Below are positions 23,625 through 34,100 of a stretch of 64,000 nt of DNA, in pieces (the first letter of the stretch is position 1; the number at the start of each line of letters is the position of its first letter). The notes below the pieces were generated by a model that searched no databases, had not been told where the DNA came from, and saw only the letters and a list, made by a program, of their open reading frames with translations. Both the position numbers and the translations under genes were made by a program. This DNA comes from Microcyclospora pomicola (taxonomy: Eukaryota; Ascomycota; Dothideomycetes; Capnodiales), in assembly GCA_002786065.1 (NCBI GenBank), contig NHNY01000002.1, positions 744,001 through 808,000 on the forward strand, written 5' to 3'.

Positions 23625-25659
23625 ATGCCTCCCTTCCGCGATGACCAGATCTTTGTAAGTTCTCTATGCTTGGCCGTGATGCTGATATCATGATGCTAAC
23701 CGAGCGGTACAGATTATTGCTCCTGGCTCGGAGACGACTCTTGCCCAGCTGGGGCTACCTGAGTCGTTCACACCTGCCAGGTACCGACTAAGATCGCGCA
23801 TGTTCGAGAGTGAAAAGGCGGGAGAATACGAGCCGGTGAAGGTCAGGAAGCGAGAGAAGAAGACGGCAAATGCGGAGCAAAGTAGCGCAGAAAATGCGGG
23901 AGTGCATGGTACCGATACGACAGAAACAGAATGGGAAGAAGACCGCATATCCGAAGAAGGCGCCTCTTGGCCACTCCGACAGGGGCGCATCGTCGACTGG
24001 CCGTGTTTCTACGCCCTCATGATCCATGTCCATAACACCGTCAATCCGCCTTTTCACACCCCGATCATGCTTATCGCGGAACCTGTTTGGACGACGAAAG
24101 AAAGGGAAAAGGTCACGCAGTTCTTCTTCGAGAAGTTCAAGGTTCCGGCTTTCACGATCGTCGATGCGGCTGTGGCAGCTACATGGGCGTTCAGTCTGCC
24201 GACGGCGATCGTGGTCGATGTCGGGCATGATAAAGCGGACGTGTCTTGTGTAGCGGACTTTGTGGTTCAAGAGTTGGGCAGGTCATTGGCTGTGCCGGGT
24301 TGTGGCGGTGAAGCCATGACCGAGCGCCTCACGGAGTTGCTCAAAGGGCGAAAAGGGTTCACGAGGACCGTGTGCGAGCAGCTCAAGAAAAGCCCCATAT
24401 GCGAAATTCTGGCCTCGGATGCAGACTTGCCAACCAGCGACGTCACGATGAACGATGTACCTTCGAATCCGGCAGCTGCAGCATCGACTGGAGCGGATGG
24501 ATTGGCACCTGGACAACGAAAGACTTCGATAGCTGGCGAATTGCCACGTGGGCCAGGCCCCGACACACAAGTGGGCGAAGAAAAGAAATTGGATGCGGAT
24601 GATGATGGTGTCCTAGACATTGCCAGTATTGTCACGGGTGGCAACATGCAAGATTATCTGGCGCAAAAAGAGCGGGAAAAGCAGGAGAAAGCTGCAGCGA
24701 AGCAACAAAAGAAGACGGGCGAAGTGGCCCAGACAACACTCAACCGGCCGGTCAAGCTCCCAAACAATAAGCGCAACAGGAACACATTCATCTACGAGGA
24801 CTTTGAGCTGCATGATGCCATGAAGAATGCAGGGATGGACAGCCAGGGCATGGCTAACATGCAATCCGCTTTAGATGAGGGTCCCAACAAACGGCAGAAG
24901 ACACCAGAACCCCAAGCAGCTGGAATTGACAAGCCTGCTGATGCTGCACCAGCGCAAACGGAAGACACAGCAGATGCATCGCCGACTGGCGGCTTTAAGC
25001 GTGAGGTCGAGGTAGGACTCGAGCGCTTTCAAGCGGCATCTGGGGGCATCCTCGACCGCCTGGCCGATTCGATCTTCCGAACTGTCCAGTCGTGCAGCGA
25101 ATTCAACAAGCGCAGTGAGCTCTGGGACTCCCTCATCATCGTCGGCAACGGAGCGAGGGTGCGCGGCTTCAAGGAAGCGCTGCTCCATACGCTACAGAGC
25201 AAATACATCATCTCCCCTTCCTCGGCCACCATGTTCACCTCCGAGCTTCCATCCTCGTTCTCCACCCCCCTGGCGACCGGTACAAACACACCACAATCTG
25301 GGCTGCACCCTCAGCTTCCGCACCCCTCCGGCGTCAACCCGCTTCTGATCGCTGCAACTACTGCCCAAACCCCTCAATTACAGCCAAACTCTTCCGGCCT
25401 TGCCCAGCTTGCACAGCATCCCTTGGCGTACAGCACACACTCTTCACACGCGCAATCACCGACATCAATCAAGCTGGCCAAGATCCCAGACTACTTCCCG
25501 GAGTGGAAGGAGGCCGGGTACGACGAAGCGACGTTCTTGGGTGCACAGGTCTGCGGCAAGGTCCTGTTCATGGTGGACGGCGGCATAAGTAAAGGCTACA
25601 TGACACGCACGGATTATAACGAGCAGGGCCCGATGGGGATCCACGAGGTCATTATGTAG
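23625..25659 (+). CDS. Actin-related protein, Arp9-like (SWI/SNF and RSC remodeller subunit)
   Basis: Arp9 with Arp7 forms the actin-related module that binds the HSA helix of the Snf2/Sth1 ATPase and tunes nucleosome remodelling. Exon 1 is only 10 codons (23625-23654, MPPFRDDQIF); a 58-nt intron leads to 23713-25659, giving 658 residues. The N-terminus after splicing reads IIAPGSETTLAQLGLPESFTPARYR, a start I associate with the filamentous-fungal Arp9 family. Actin-fold pieces follow: PIMLIAEPVWTTKER, VPAFTIVDAAVAATWAF, AIVVDVGHDKADVSCV (the second phosphate-loop region) and LWDSLIIVGNGARVRGFKEALL near the C-terminus. Long insertions rich in Lys/Gln/Ala (about 270-390) and Ser/Thr/Pro (about 525-600) interrupt the fold. 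The 'Arp9' rank is from memory of the family; another nuclear Arp is possible. Confidence 0.8.
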
Positions 25660-25713
25660 GAATATCGCGGGTATCAAAATGTCTCTTCTACGTTATCAAT
25701 CATATGACCAAAA

Positions 25714-27188
25714 CTATACTTGAACCCCCTTCCGTCGACTCGCCAGCTTACCCTGTACCCAGACTGCAGCAGTATTCCGATCATCGCCGGTATACACCCA
25801 TTTGGCAATCTTGTCGTCCCAGCTCTCCTTCCCGAAGATCTCTACCAGTCCGGCATCCGCGTCGTCATCGACGCTGTCGTCGGACGCCAGTGGAAGCGAG
25901 ATCATCTGAGCGTCCCAGTCCTTGCCGACCTCGAAGCCACCAATGCGATGCTCGAGATTCGTGACCGCGGCACCACCGCGCGTCGCGAGATACAGAACCT
26001 CTGGCACCGAGAGCTTTGGATCCGACTCGGTCGTCTTGTGCACTTGGTTGGCGAGCGCGGCGTGGCGACTCACGAACACCGCTTCGCGGCATTGTGCCAG
26101 CATGCTGGGAGTATACCCGCCGCTGACGTCCGTACCGAGTCCGACGGTCAAGCCGGCTTCCAGAAGCTCGCGGACCGGGGCAGCGCCGGATGTCAACGCC
26201 GTGTTGGACGCCGGACAATGTGAGATCTTGGCCTCGCGAGCCTTGACCAGCGAGCGCTCTGCGCTCGTCAGATGCACGGCGTGCGCCAGAATTGTCTTCG
26301 AGGTGAGAAGCCCGGTCTTGTCGTAGACGTCAGTGTAGGAGTCGTGGCCGGGAAAGAGCTCCTTGACCAGGGCGATTTCGTCTTTGTTCTCGGAGATGTG
26401 CGTTTGGCATGGGACGCCCGTGTCGTAGTGCAGCTTGCCCAGGGCGGTCAGCGTGGCGTCGGTACATGACGGCGCGAAACGCGGAGTGATGATTGGCGTG
26501 ATGAGGTCGAAGCTCGGGTCGATCGTCTTGACGTGGTCAATACAGGCTTGCGAGTCGCGGATCGAGGTCTCGGTGCTTTCGTCTTGGTAGTAGTCCGGGC
26601 TCATGCGATCCATGCAGACTCGGCCGACGAACGCTCGTTGACCGCGACGTTGGCAGACATCGGCGAGCAGGTTGGTGGCAGGGACATGGATGGTGGCATA
26701 GTAGCATGCGGTCGTGGTGCCGTGGGATAACGTCCGCGAGACAACGCGATTGTAGATCCGGCTGGCGGTGTCTAGATCGGAGAACGATGATTCAAGCGGG
26801 AAAGTGTATGTGTTCAGCCAATCGAGGAGAGTTGAGTTGCCAAAGACACCCGCATTGGGGTACTGCGAGGCATGGATATGCGTATCTGGAAGAGTATCAG
26901 CATGTTGCAGCTCGCTCCAACTAGGACAGATAAAATGTTCGTTGGTAGACTTGACGCACCTATAAAGCCAGGGAAGAAGAACCCTTGATCACCTGCGTTC
27001 AACTTCACCGTCTTTGCGTTTTCCCACTCCTGTCCTTGGGCCGCGAGATCTTCCTTTGGATCTCGAGAAATAAAGGCAATCTTGCCACTCTCATCGACGC
27101 CGATCCTGCCATCGGTGCAGATGTCCAATTCGGTCAAGCTTTTGCAATGCACAAATGGCCCAACGTAGATCGTCTTTGCTAACGACAT
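25714..27188 (-). CDS. Guanine deaminase
   Basis: Hydrolyses guanine to xanthine and ammonia in purine salvage and breakdown; zinc-dependent amidohydrolase superfamily. Exon 1 is 27188-26960 and exon 2 is 26885-25714, with a 74-nt intron, giving 466 residues (family about 450-490). The splice restores the first metal motif, PGFI/DTHIHASQYPN. Other superfamily signatures: GTTTACYYATIH, PRFAPSCTDATL, the third metal ligand in QTHISENKDEI, ILAHAVHLTSAE, and the catalytic Asp in GLGTDVSGGYTPSML. The order and spacing fit guanine deaminase rather than cytosine deaminase or atrazine-type hydrolases. The C-terminus ends near GKLASRRKGVQV. Only 54 bases separate its stop from the stop of the converging Arp9-like gene. 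Confidence 0.93.
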
Positions 27189-27704
27189 GGTGTGGAATAA
27201 TGTAGCAGTAGAGTGATACAACCGGTGAGTTGGAGAAGGAGGATAGAGGAAGATTGCTTTCGCACGATTACCTATACTTAATGTACATATAGAAGAGTAT
27301 ATCTTTGGCCGGTTCGTGTATCCAGACCAGATAGGCGGACGGATCCGGAAGGTGTGGAGCCATTGGAAGTCGGCGCGCGGCGAGCTCCATCTTTGCTGTG
27401 TGCGCAAGGGTTTTTGTCCAGCATCGATGGCCTGATGAGAGGTAACATTCTACCTTATCAAGCGAAGCAATGTCGAATCATGGAATATAACACCAAAATG
27501 ACAGTATCAGATCACGCAAGTAAATGGATCTCATAGCAACGATACATTTTCGAGCAACAGCGAAGTTGTAGAGCGAACACAACAGCGTACAAGCAACCCT
27601 CGACCATTCCAGAGAGCACGGTGGCTCAATCTCATGATTCAGCTACGCTCGTGAACATACATTGATCGTTGTTGCGGTAGCAGAATCGTTTCTCAGTCAA
27701 GTTG
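27189..27704. other. Intergenic region between guanine deaminase and the F-box gene
   Basis: 516 bases that hold the guanine deaminase promoter and the F-box gene's 3' end. The few short open frames have no recognisable features. Confidence 0.5.
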
Positions 27705-28864
27705 TCAGCACAATGTGGTTACACCTTCGGCTTGTTGGGCAATATCTTGGTCGTAAGCTTTGTTCACAGAGTCCCACTCTGCGTCGGTGGGAGCTACCAT
27801 ATCGTACAGCTTGATGATACAAGTCATGGACGGCACAGGGCGCGCTTTCCTACTGTATCTTCTCTCGAGCTTGTTGAGAAGCTCGTCAAGTGTGATGTCG
27901 TTGTAAGTGCCTTTGGTGTTTGCGTCGATCCAGTACCCACGCGCTGAACGACCATCGCTACGTTGGTTCAGTGCAGCATCAAGCAGCATAGCGAAAGTGA
28001 CGCCTCTATGATCTTCAACTTCACGTGTCACACTACCATCGATTCCCGTCTTTATGATCCAACGCAGATCAATGCGAGCTTTTGTCGGAGGCGGATCGCA
28101 AATGTACATCTGATGCCATGACTCCTTATTGCGAAGCTCTGTGTAAGCGGCAGGCAGCACCTCTTCATGCAGATACCGACTGATGCGAGCATTCGAGCTC
28201 CAGTGACGACCCGGTAGGATCTGCATGGTCGAGTTGAGACGTACAGGAGTGAGCAGTCGAACGTTTTTGCCCTCTTCAAATGGTTCAGGTTTGGACCCTT
28301 GGCTGATTTGGTACAGACGAGGCGATTTATCATACAGACCAGACGTCTCTGAGGCCCAACTCAGCGGCGAACTTCTAGCCTGCGGACGAAGGAATAGATG
28401 TCTCTGAAGTTGCGGCGAGCCGGTCAATGTGTCACGAAATTGTTTGCAGACCCGCTGGACACCAAATACATTCTTGGATGTCAGATGAAGCAGGATGGCT
28501 TCCAGCACCTCAGTTGTGCTGAAGATGGCGTTGCTCGCTGAATTGACCGCACGATCGGTCTGTGACACTGCACCACCGGCATCGACGATGCGAGCAACAT
28601 GAACTGCTGGAGGTGACGATGAAGCTGTAGCGCGTACCGAGTGCTTTCCTTGCTTTACATTGTTGCGTCTCGTTGGTTTTGTTGGTCTACGAAAGTCAAC
28701 TTCATCGATGGTTGCCGAGGTGGGCACTGAACTCGAGCATGGCTTCTTTGCACTTTGACGTTAATTCGTCAATACTTTCGGTGTCGAGCTCGTTTGTAAC
28801 ACACCTTTTGTGGTTGTATTGACTGCTCGAGCTCCGCCTTTCTCTTGCGAGTCAGTACAGGCAT
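27705..28864 (-). CDS. F-box domain protein (short fungal family)
   Basis: Probably a substrate receptor of an SCF ubiquitin ligase, target unknown. The main frame (28745-27705) has no usable in-frame ATG: an in-frame stop lies just upstream, and the first Met is well inside the protein. I therefore place a 60-nt first exon at 28864-28805 (MPVLTRKRKAELEQ...), joined in phase 0 by a 59-nt intron with a TTAAC word, for 366 residues. The F-box is at about residues 94-135: IFSTTEVLEAILLHLTSKNVFGVQRVCKQFRDTL, followed by SPQLQRHLFLRPQ, a tail common to a lineage-expanded Dothideomycete family. The rest is a conserved-looking but unnamed region, and the N-terminal 90 residues are low-complexity and basic. 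Confidence 0.8.
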
Positions 28865-29211
28865 CCTGCCGTTCTGATGTGTGTGGTGGTGTTGGAGAGA
28901 TGTGCCGACGATGGCGGTCGGTTGTGACCATTTGCTGCACAGACCATTCGCAGCCCAGACGGCAGGTGCAACAATCGAGTCCGACCTCGACTGTAGGCGC
29001 GACGAGCAAATACAAGCACAGGCATCGACATCAGGTCAACCTGACTCTTGGACCTGTTGGTGCTGGTGCTTTCGAGATGGATCTTAAGTGAAACGATCAT
29101 ACCTCACCTCCCACTTCACTCTCGTCAATTTCTGTATTGGATTCCTGGTTCAACAACCGATTGTGTGAGATTGGTCAAGCAAAAATCAGCGACAAGGCGA
29201 ATAGAAGCACA
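28865..29211. promoter_or_regulatory. Divergent promoter region of the F-box and acyltransferase genes
   Basis: 347 bases between the proposed start codons. The plus-strand acyltransferase frame is open back to 29137, and an ATG there would shorten this region to 272 bases. No specific site is recognised. Confidence 0.35.
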
Positions 29212-30207
29212 ATGCCACCGCCGACCCCCTACCTCTCGCTACTCAGTGCTGTGATCTCACATGTCATCACCATACAAGCCCTTGCTGAGAGACGTGCAAA
29301 GCTGCCGCCATGCGTGAGCCATGACACCTCTGCTGTGACAGCGAGGCATGTCCAGTGCATTGGCATTTTATCGGCATTGATACTTCTCTTCGTATCATGG
29401 AACACGCAATTCGAGGACAGCATGATGACTTGCGGTCTCCGGGTGGTCTGTTTCTTCTATGCGTGCAAAGGTCTTGACCTCGCAGTGATACGAGCAGAGG
29501 AGCCGCCCACCCTTTACGTAGGTGGGAAGCAACCAGCATCAATGCTCACCTTGAGAGACCGCAGCCACTACACATGGGCGTTGTTGACTTCCATGCGCTA
29601 TCACGACTTCGATAAACCCGTCGAGCAGAAGAAGCGAACACAGTCAGATAGCTTTCCGAGGACCGCAGCTCCCATCATTCTGCTGGCGATCCTCGTCTAC
29701 TGGCTACCGGTCGCGGAACTGAAATGTGCGTTGCTACTTTCGGTGATCCATCTGTCGTTGGGATTGCTGCATAAAGTAGCCCACCCTCGTTGCGAGCACA
29801 AGCTCTTCTATCGCCCTTTTGCTGCATCTACACTCAGCGACTTCTGGGCCACGCACTGGCATGGCGCAGCGACACCATTCCTGCAGTCACTCGCTTATAA
29901 ACCTGTACGCAAGTTCACAGGTAGCAGAGCAGCGGGTGTGCTCGCTACCTTCAGTCTTAGTGGAATCTGGCATGGATGGGCTGTTGTGCCTATTTCCGAT
30001 TCAGCATGGTTGGGTGTGCAGGTCTGGGCGCTGTTCATCGGGATGGGAGTAGGCTGTTTGGCAGAGAACTGGATCTGGGCCGGTAGACAAGGCGGTCTGA
30101 TACAACGACTAGTGGTTTGGGGGTATGCGTTGTCGCTGGCCGGATGGTGTTGGAGAAGCTTGGAGTGCCATTGCAACATTGAATGGCTGAGAAGTGATCA
30201 CTGCTGA
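29212..30207 (+). CDS. Wax-synthase-like / MBOAT-related integral membrane acyltransferase
   Basis: A polytopic membrane protein of 331 residues from the ATG at 29212. An upstream in-frame ATG at 29137 would add 25 polar residues, so I prefer the inner start (MPPPTPYLSLLSAV), which begins directly with a hydrophobic helix. I count about seven or eight hydrophobic segments. The C-terminal half shows the wax-synthase domain signature: DFWATHWHGAATPFLQSLAY, then GVLATFSLSGIWHGW, with the conserved His inside a hydrophobic helix as expected for the catalytic residue. In fungi this family acylates long-chain alcohols or, in secondary-metabolite clusters, O-acetylates terpenoids and polyketides. 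No cluster genes flank it, so the substrate is unknown. Confidence 0.8.
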   Translation: MPPPTPYLSLLSAVISHVITIQALAERRAKLPPCVSHDTSAVTARHVQCIGILSALILLFVSWNTQFEDSMMTCGLRVVCFFYACKGLDLAVIRAEEPPTLYVGGKQPASMLTLRDRSHYTWALLTSMRYHDFDKPVEQKKRTQSDSFPRTAAPIILLAILVYWLPVAELKCALLLSVIHLSLGLLHKVAHPRCEHKLFYRPFAASTLSDFWATHWHGAATPFLQSLAYKPVRKFTGSRAAGVLATFSLSGIWHGWAVVPISDSAWLGVQVWALFIGMGVGCLAENWIWAGRQGGLIQRLVVWGYALSLAGWCWRSLECHCNIEWLRSDHC

Positions 30208-31187
30208 GCATCAACATCTGCGGCTGCACAACAGCTGATTCAATGTCTATCCAAAATATCACACTTCCGCCACGGCGAATATTGGTGAACAGGATAGCCT
30301 GCTCAGATCAAGGCCTCCCATACTACCCAAGTCATAATGAGAACGGCCGGGGAGTATCGGTCTGCGATCATCATCGACATGAAGTGACTGGAAGAGGTCC
30401 ACTAATGACGATGACATGCTTTCTACGAGAGTGATCTGAGTCCTGCCATATCGATATCCATGCTTACTCCCAACTCGGACCATGAAGAGTCGTAGATATG
30501 GCCATACTTTACATCTTTCCTTGGAAGTTCCCATCTCTTTAAAACCCTTAGCTACGCCATCCCTCATCGAACGTATCTTACACCAACCCAGTACAAGTAC
30601 AGCTCCCGTTGTCCGTGACGTTTTTAGAGACTATGCTCCATTAGCTATGCGGCGCAAGCGAGGTAGAGGTGAAGATGTTCTTACGGAGGAAGCAGAATCT
30701 CGCTCCAGCTGCTGTGAAGGAATGCCACGCCGGCCTGTTAAGAAGTCAGTGAGAGTGAAAAATGCATCTCCTGATGATCGCGCTCACAACAAAGAATGCA
30801 ACAGATGTTACAACACTTCTGTTCTCGGGGTTGGCCAGTGTATCCATCACGTTTCGCGCATAACCGTTTGCCTGCTGCGTTCGCCCGACAGCACTTCCAG
30901 GGATTTGTTTTCTAGCAGGCATGTTGAGTGAAGTTATTGCTATTCTTTGATCTTGTGATAGCGAGGATGCGTGTGATTGACTGAATTATTTGGACCTTGC
31001 GATCTTCATGTCGAGCCTTGGTTGTACATCTTCTGCGGTACAACGCCAAGACCTCCGACGACGCCGAACCTCGACTGCATGGGCTCCAGAGCAACTTGAC
31101 TACACCCTAGGTCTTTCCATACCGCCCTCAACTTCCTCCCCAAATCCACATCCAGGTATCAGCCGCTCCGATGTGGTCGTTTCATCA
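30208..31187. other. Intergenic region upstream of NOT1
   Basis: 980 bases. An ATG frame at 30482-30931 (149 codons, basic and Ser-rich) shows no domain, and I do not call it a gene. The last 180 bases are open in frame with NOT1 and could belong to it if the ATG at 31008 is used. Confidence 0.4.
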
Positions 31188-34100
31188 ATGAGCGTACCGC
31201 CAGACCCTTTCTTCCCCGGCAGTAGCATAAACCAACCCGCCGGCAACGCCGCTGGCGGCAGCAGCAACAGCTCGACTAATCCTCCTCACTCCACTGTTCG
31301 CCAAACACCGTACCGCCGCGGTTTGACAACCCCCAATTCTGCCAGCAGTGTCTCAAGACCGGGGTCTCGACAATCTTCCGTGTCATCAAACACCTCTCTC
31401 GCATCACCCTCCGGTCCCACGCATTTCACGCATACAAACCAGCGAACACGTGCCATCACAAACTCAAGCAGTCCGCGTCTCTCATCTTTGACCCACGTCG
31501 GTGGGAGCAGTGTTGGCCCTGGAGGAAGCTCGCGGCTAGCACGGCATTCACCTTCGCTGTCATCCTCCACGCTTGGGTCGCCTGTCTCGTCTGCTGGCGG
31601 CAGCTCATCGCAGCTGACCAGCCTTGTTTACACTCAGCTGAATATCTTGCTGAGCACTCTCAAGGAGAGCAACTTTACGACGCAAGCGGAAAAGATCCGA
31701 CGCCTTGTCGATGACAGTGGCATGGAGCTTTTCGCTACATATTTCCGACGCTTGCTGCAGGGCAACGCGGCCACAGTCTTTCCTGGCTCGACGCGTGCGC
31801 CTGCGGCGTCCGCAGACAATGCAGGCTCATATCAGATGCTAGTGCAAGAGATGCAGAAGGTCTCATCGGAGCCACAACAAGCGGTCCAAATCGCAGAGGC
31901 ATTGAACACCAGTGAGGGCGAGATCTTCAGAGATTTCGACCTTGGATCTTTCATTGACCACTTCCGGCTTGATCCTGTTTCACGAGTCGCGCTAGCTTCA
32001 GCTTGCCGATCGGTATCGAAACAGGATCTGACCACTAAAGGTATGGACCGCAGTGAAGTAAGTGTACATGTGGGTATCAATGGGCTGACACACACGTGAC
32101 TAGCCGATCACATTTTAAACCACAGTTTCCAACCGTTCCTATCCACTCTCGCATCACCGCAACAATCACACGCCGGTCTTGACGAAATCTCACCCACAGT
32201 GCTCGCGGCAGTGATCGAACGCCTCAGTAAGGATGGACCACGCGCTTTTGGGGAAGAGCGGCATGAGAATCTGAAGTATGCTGTCCGAGTGAGATACCGA
32301 ACATTGAATACAAGGATGCCTCCGGCGCTCGAATCGGTCTTGTTTCTTACGGAGTTGCTTGACTCGCAAGATAGCAGGCTAGCAAAACATGTGCAACGTG
32401 TCGGGCCTCGAGGAACAGCAAGCTTGGAGGCGTGTGCGGAGATGCTGGCCAGCATAGAGACAAGAGACATATCATACCTGCAGATCGCGAATGCTCTGCT
32501 GTTCATGAGCCTGAGTGTAGACGGAGATGCTTACGATCCCACAATCTTTGTGAGCGCAGTGCGGCAACACCGCGCGGGGGCGCAACTCGACTGGACAGAT
32601 GTTGTCCAGGGTTTCGACAGGGACCAATTGAGGATCACCAAAAAGCAATTCCTCGGCCTCTACAACGCTCTCCGTCCGCTTGCCACAGAGTACGCGAACT
32701 TCGACATCCAAATTTTATGGGGAGGCCATTGGCAGTACGCGGAGACACAATTGAGCTTTGCTGTTGCTTTTCTATCGACAACGCCAGAGGAGCTGGACGT
32801 CACTCAGGTGCCCAAACTGCGACAGGCGTTCCATCTGGCAGACTACGAAGATGCGCCGGAGGGCATCAAGGCTTTCGCAGCCGAAGCTGTGAAGCACCCT
32901 CTAGTGTCGCGAGACGCCACAGAAGCACTGTTCACCATAATCTTCAGGTCACCGGAAGCATATAGTTTTGCACAGGTCTTGGGCATTCCAGACAATCTGA
33001 TCAACCCCAACATGACCATGTTCGTTTGCGCAGCTTCGGCAGTCGCGAAACCCTGGGCGCCCCTTCAGGATCAGGCTCTGAAGCAGCTATTCTACCCGTT
33101 TGTGCTGAAACAGCATCACAACTATGATTTTGTCATGCACTCCCTTTGGATGCACGACAGGGCTTGGGTGGCAGGAAGGCTGGTGGAGTTTTACCAAACT
33201 GACAGCTTGCTGCTAAGCGTGATCTATGAGCATGCTGTGGAGCACCAGTGGCTTGAGTTGCTCCTCACCATATCAAGTAGCTTCGTGGTGGATCTGGCTG
33301 CTTATGCACACGGCAAAGAAGATGTGGATCTTCGAGAATGGGCACAGCCGAACATTGCGAACATGGGTCCCATGAATTTCGCTCGCGCGATCGTGGACTT
33401 TCTCCGAGCCAAAATGGAGGATGAGACTGTTGCGCAAAGAAACGGGACCCGCACCACCACAATGCTGGAGCTAAGGACCGTGCATGGGTTTCTGGTTGGA
33501 CTTGCCTCAGAACTCCTTACTGACGAAGATCTTGGACCAATTTACCGCCAATGCTTGCAGACATATCCGCGCCTGTTCAACTATGGCGAAGATGCGCAAC
33601 GCGACCTGTTGCTCGATGCCGCAAGCGGCGATCTTCATAAACACGCACTGTCCCAGGCAGCAGGTCATGAAATGGAGGTTCATTACAAGGCGATGTATTC
33701 TGGTGAGACAAGTCCGGATCAAGTCGTGTCACAGCTCAAGCAGCTGAAGGAGTCTGATGATCCTGCTGATCAAGAGCTGTTTGCGGCCATGTTATCCGGT
33801 CTGTTCGAAGAGTACAGCTGTTTCGGCGAGTACCCTAACGAGGCGCTGGCTACGACAGCAGTACTCTTCGGTGGACTCATCCGATTCAACGTGATATCGC
33901 AGGTTGCCGAGCAAGCGGCCATCTTCATGATCTTTCAGGCAGTCTCTGTCGTGGAGGCCGATGACCCAACACAAGACTCTATGTATAGGTTCGGGCTGCA
34001 GGCAATGATTCATATGCTCGCGCGCCTGAAAGAATGGCCGCACCTTGCGGAACGGATTCTCTCCATCCCCACCTTGAGAGGAACGCAAGCAATTGAAGCC

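Noticed and set aside
30482-30931. 149-codon plus-strand frame upstream of NOT1
   Set aside because: It begins with ATG but has no domain, no recognisable homologue and no codon pattern different from the surrounding intergenic sequence. Mentioned only in the intergenic entry.
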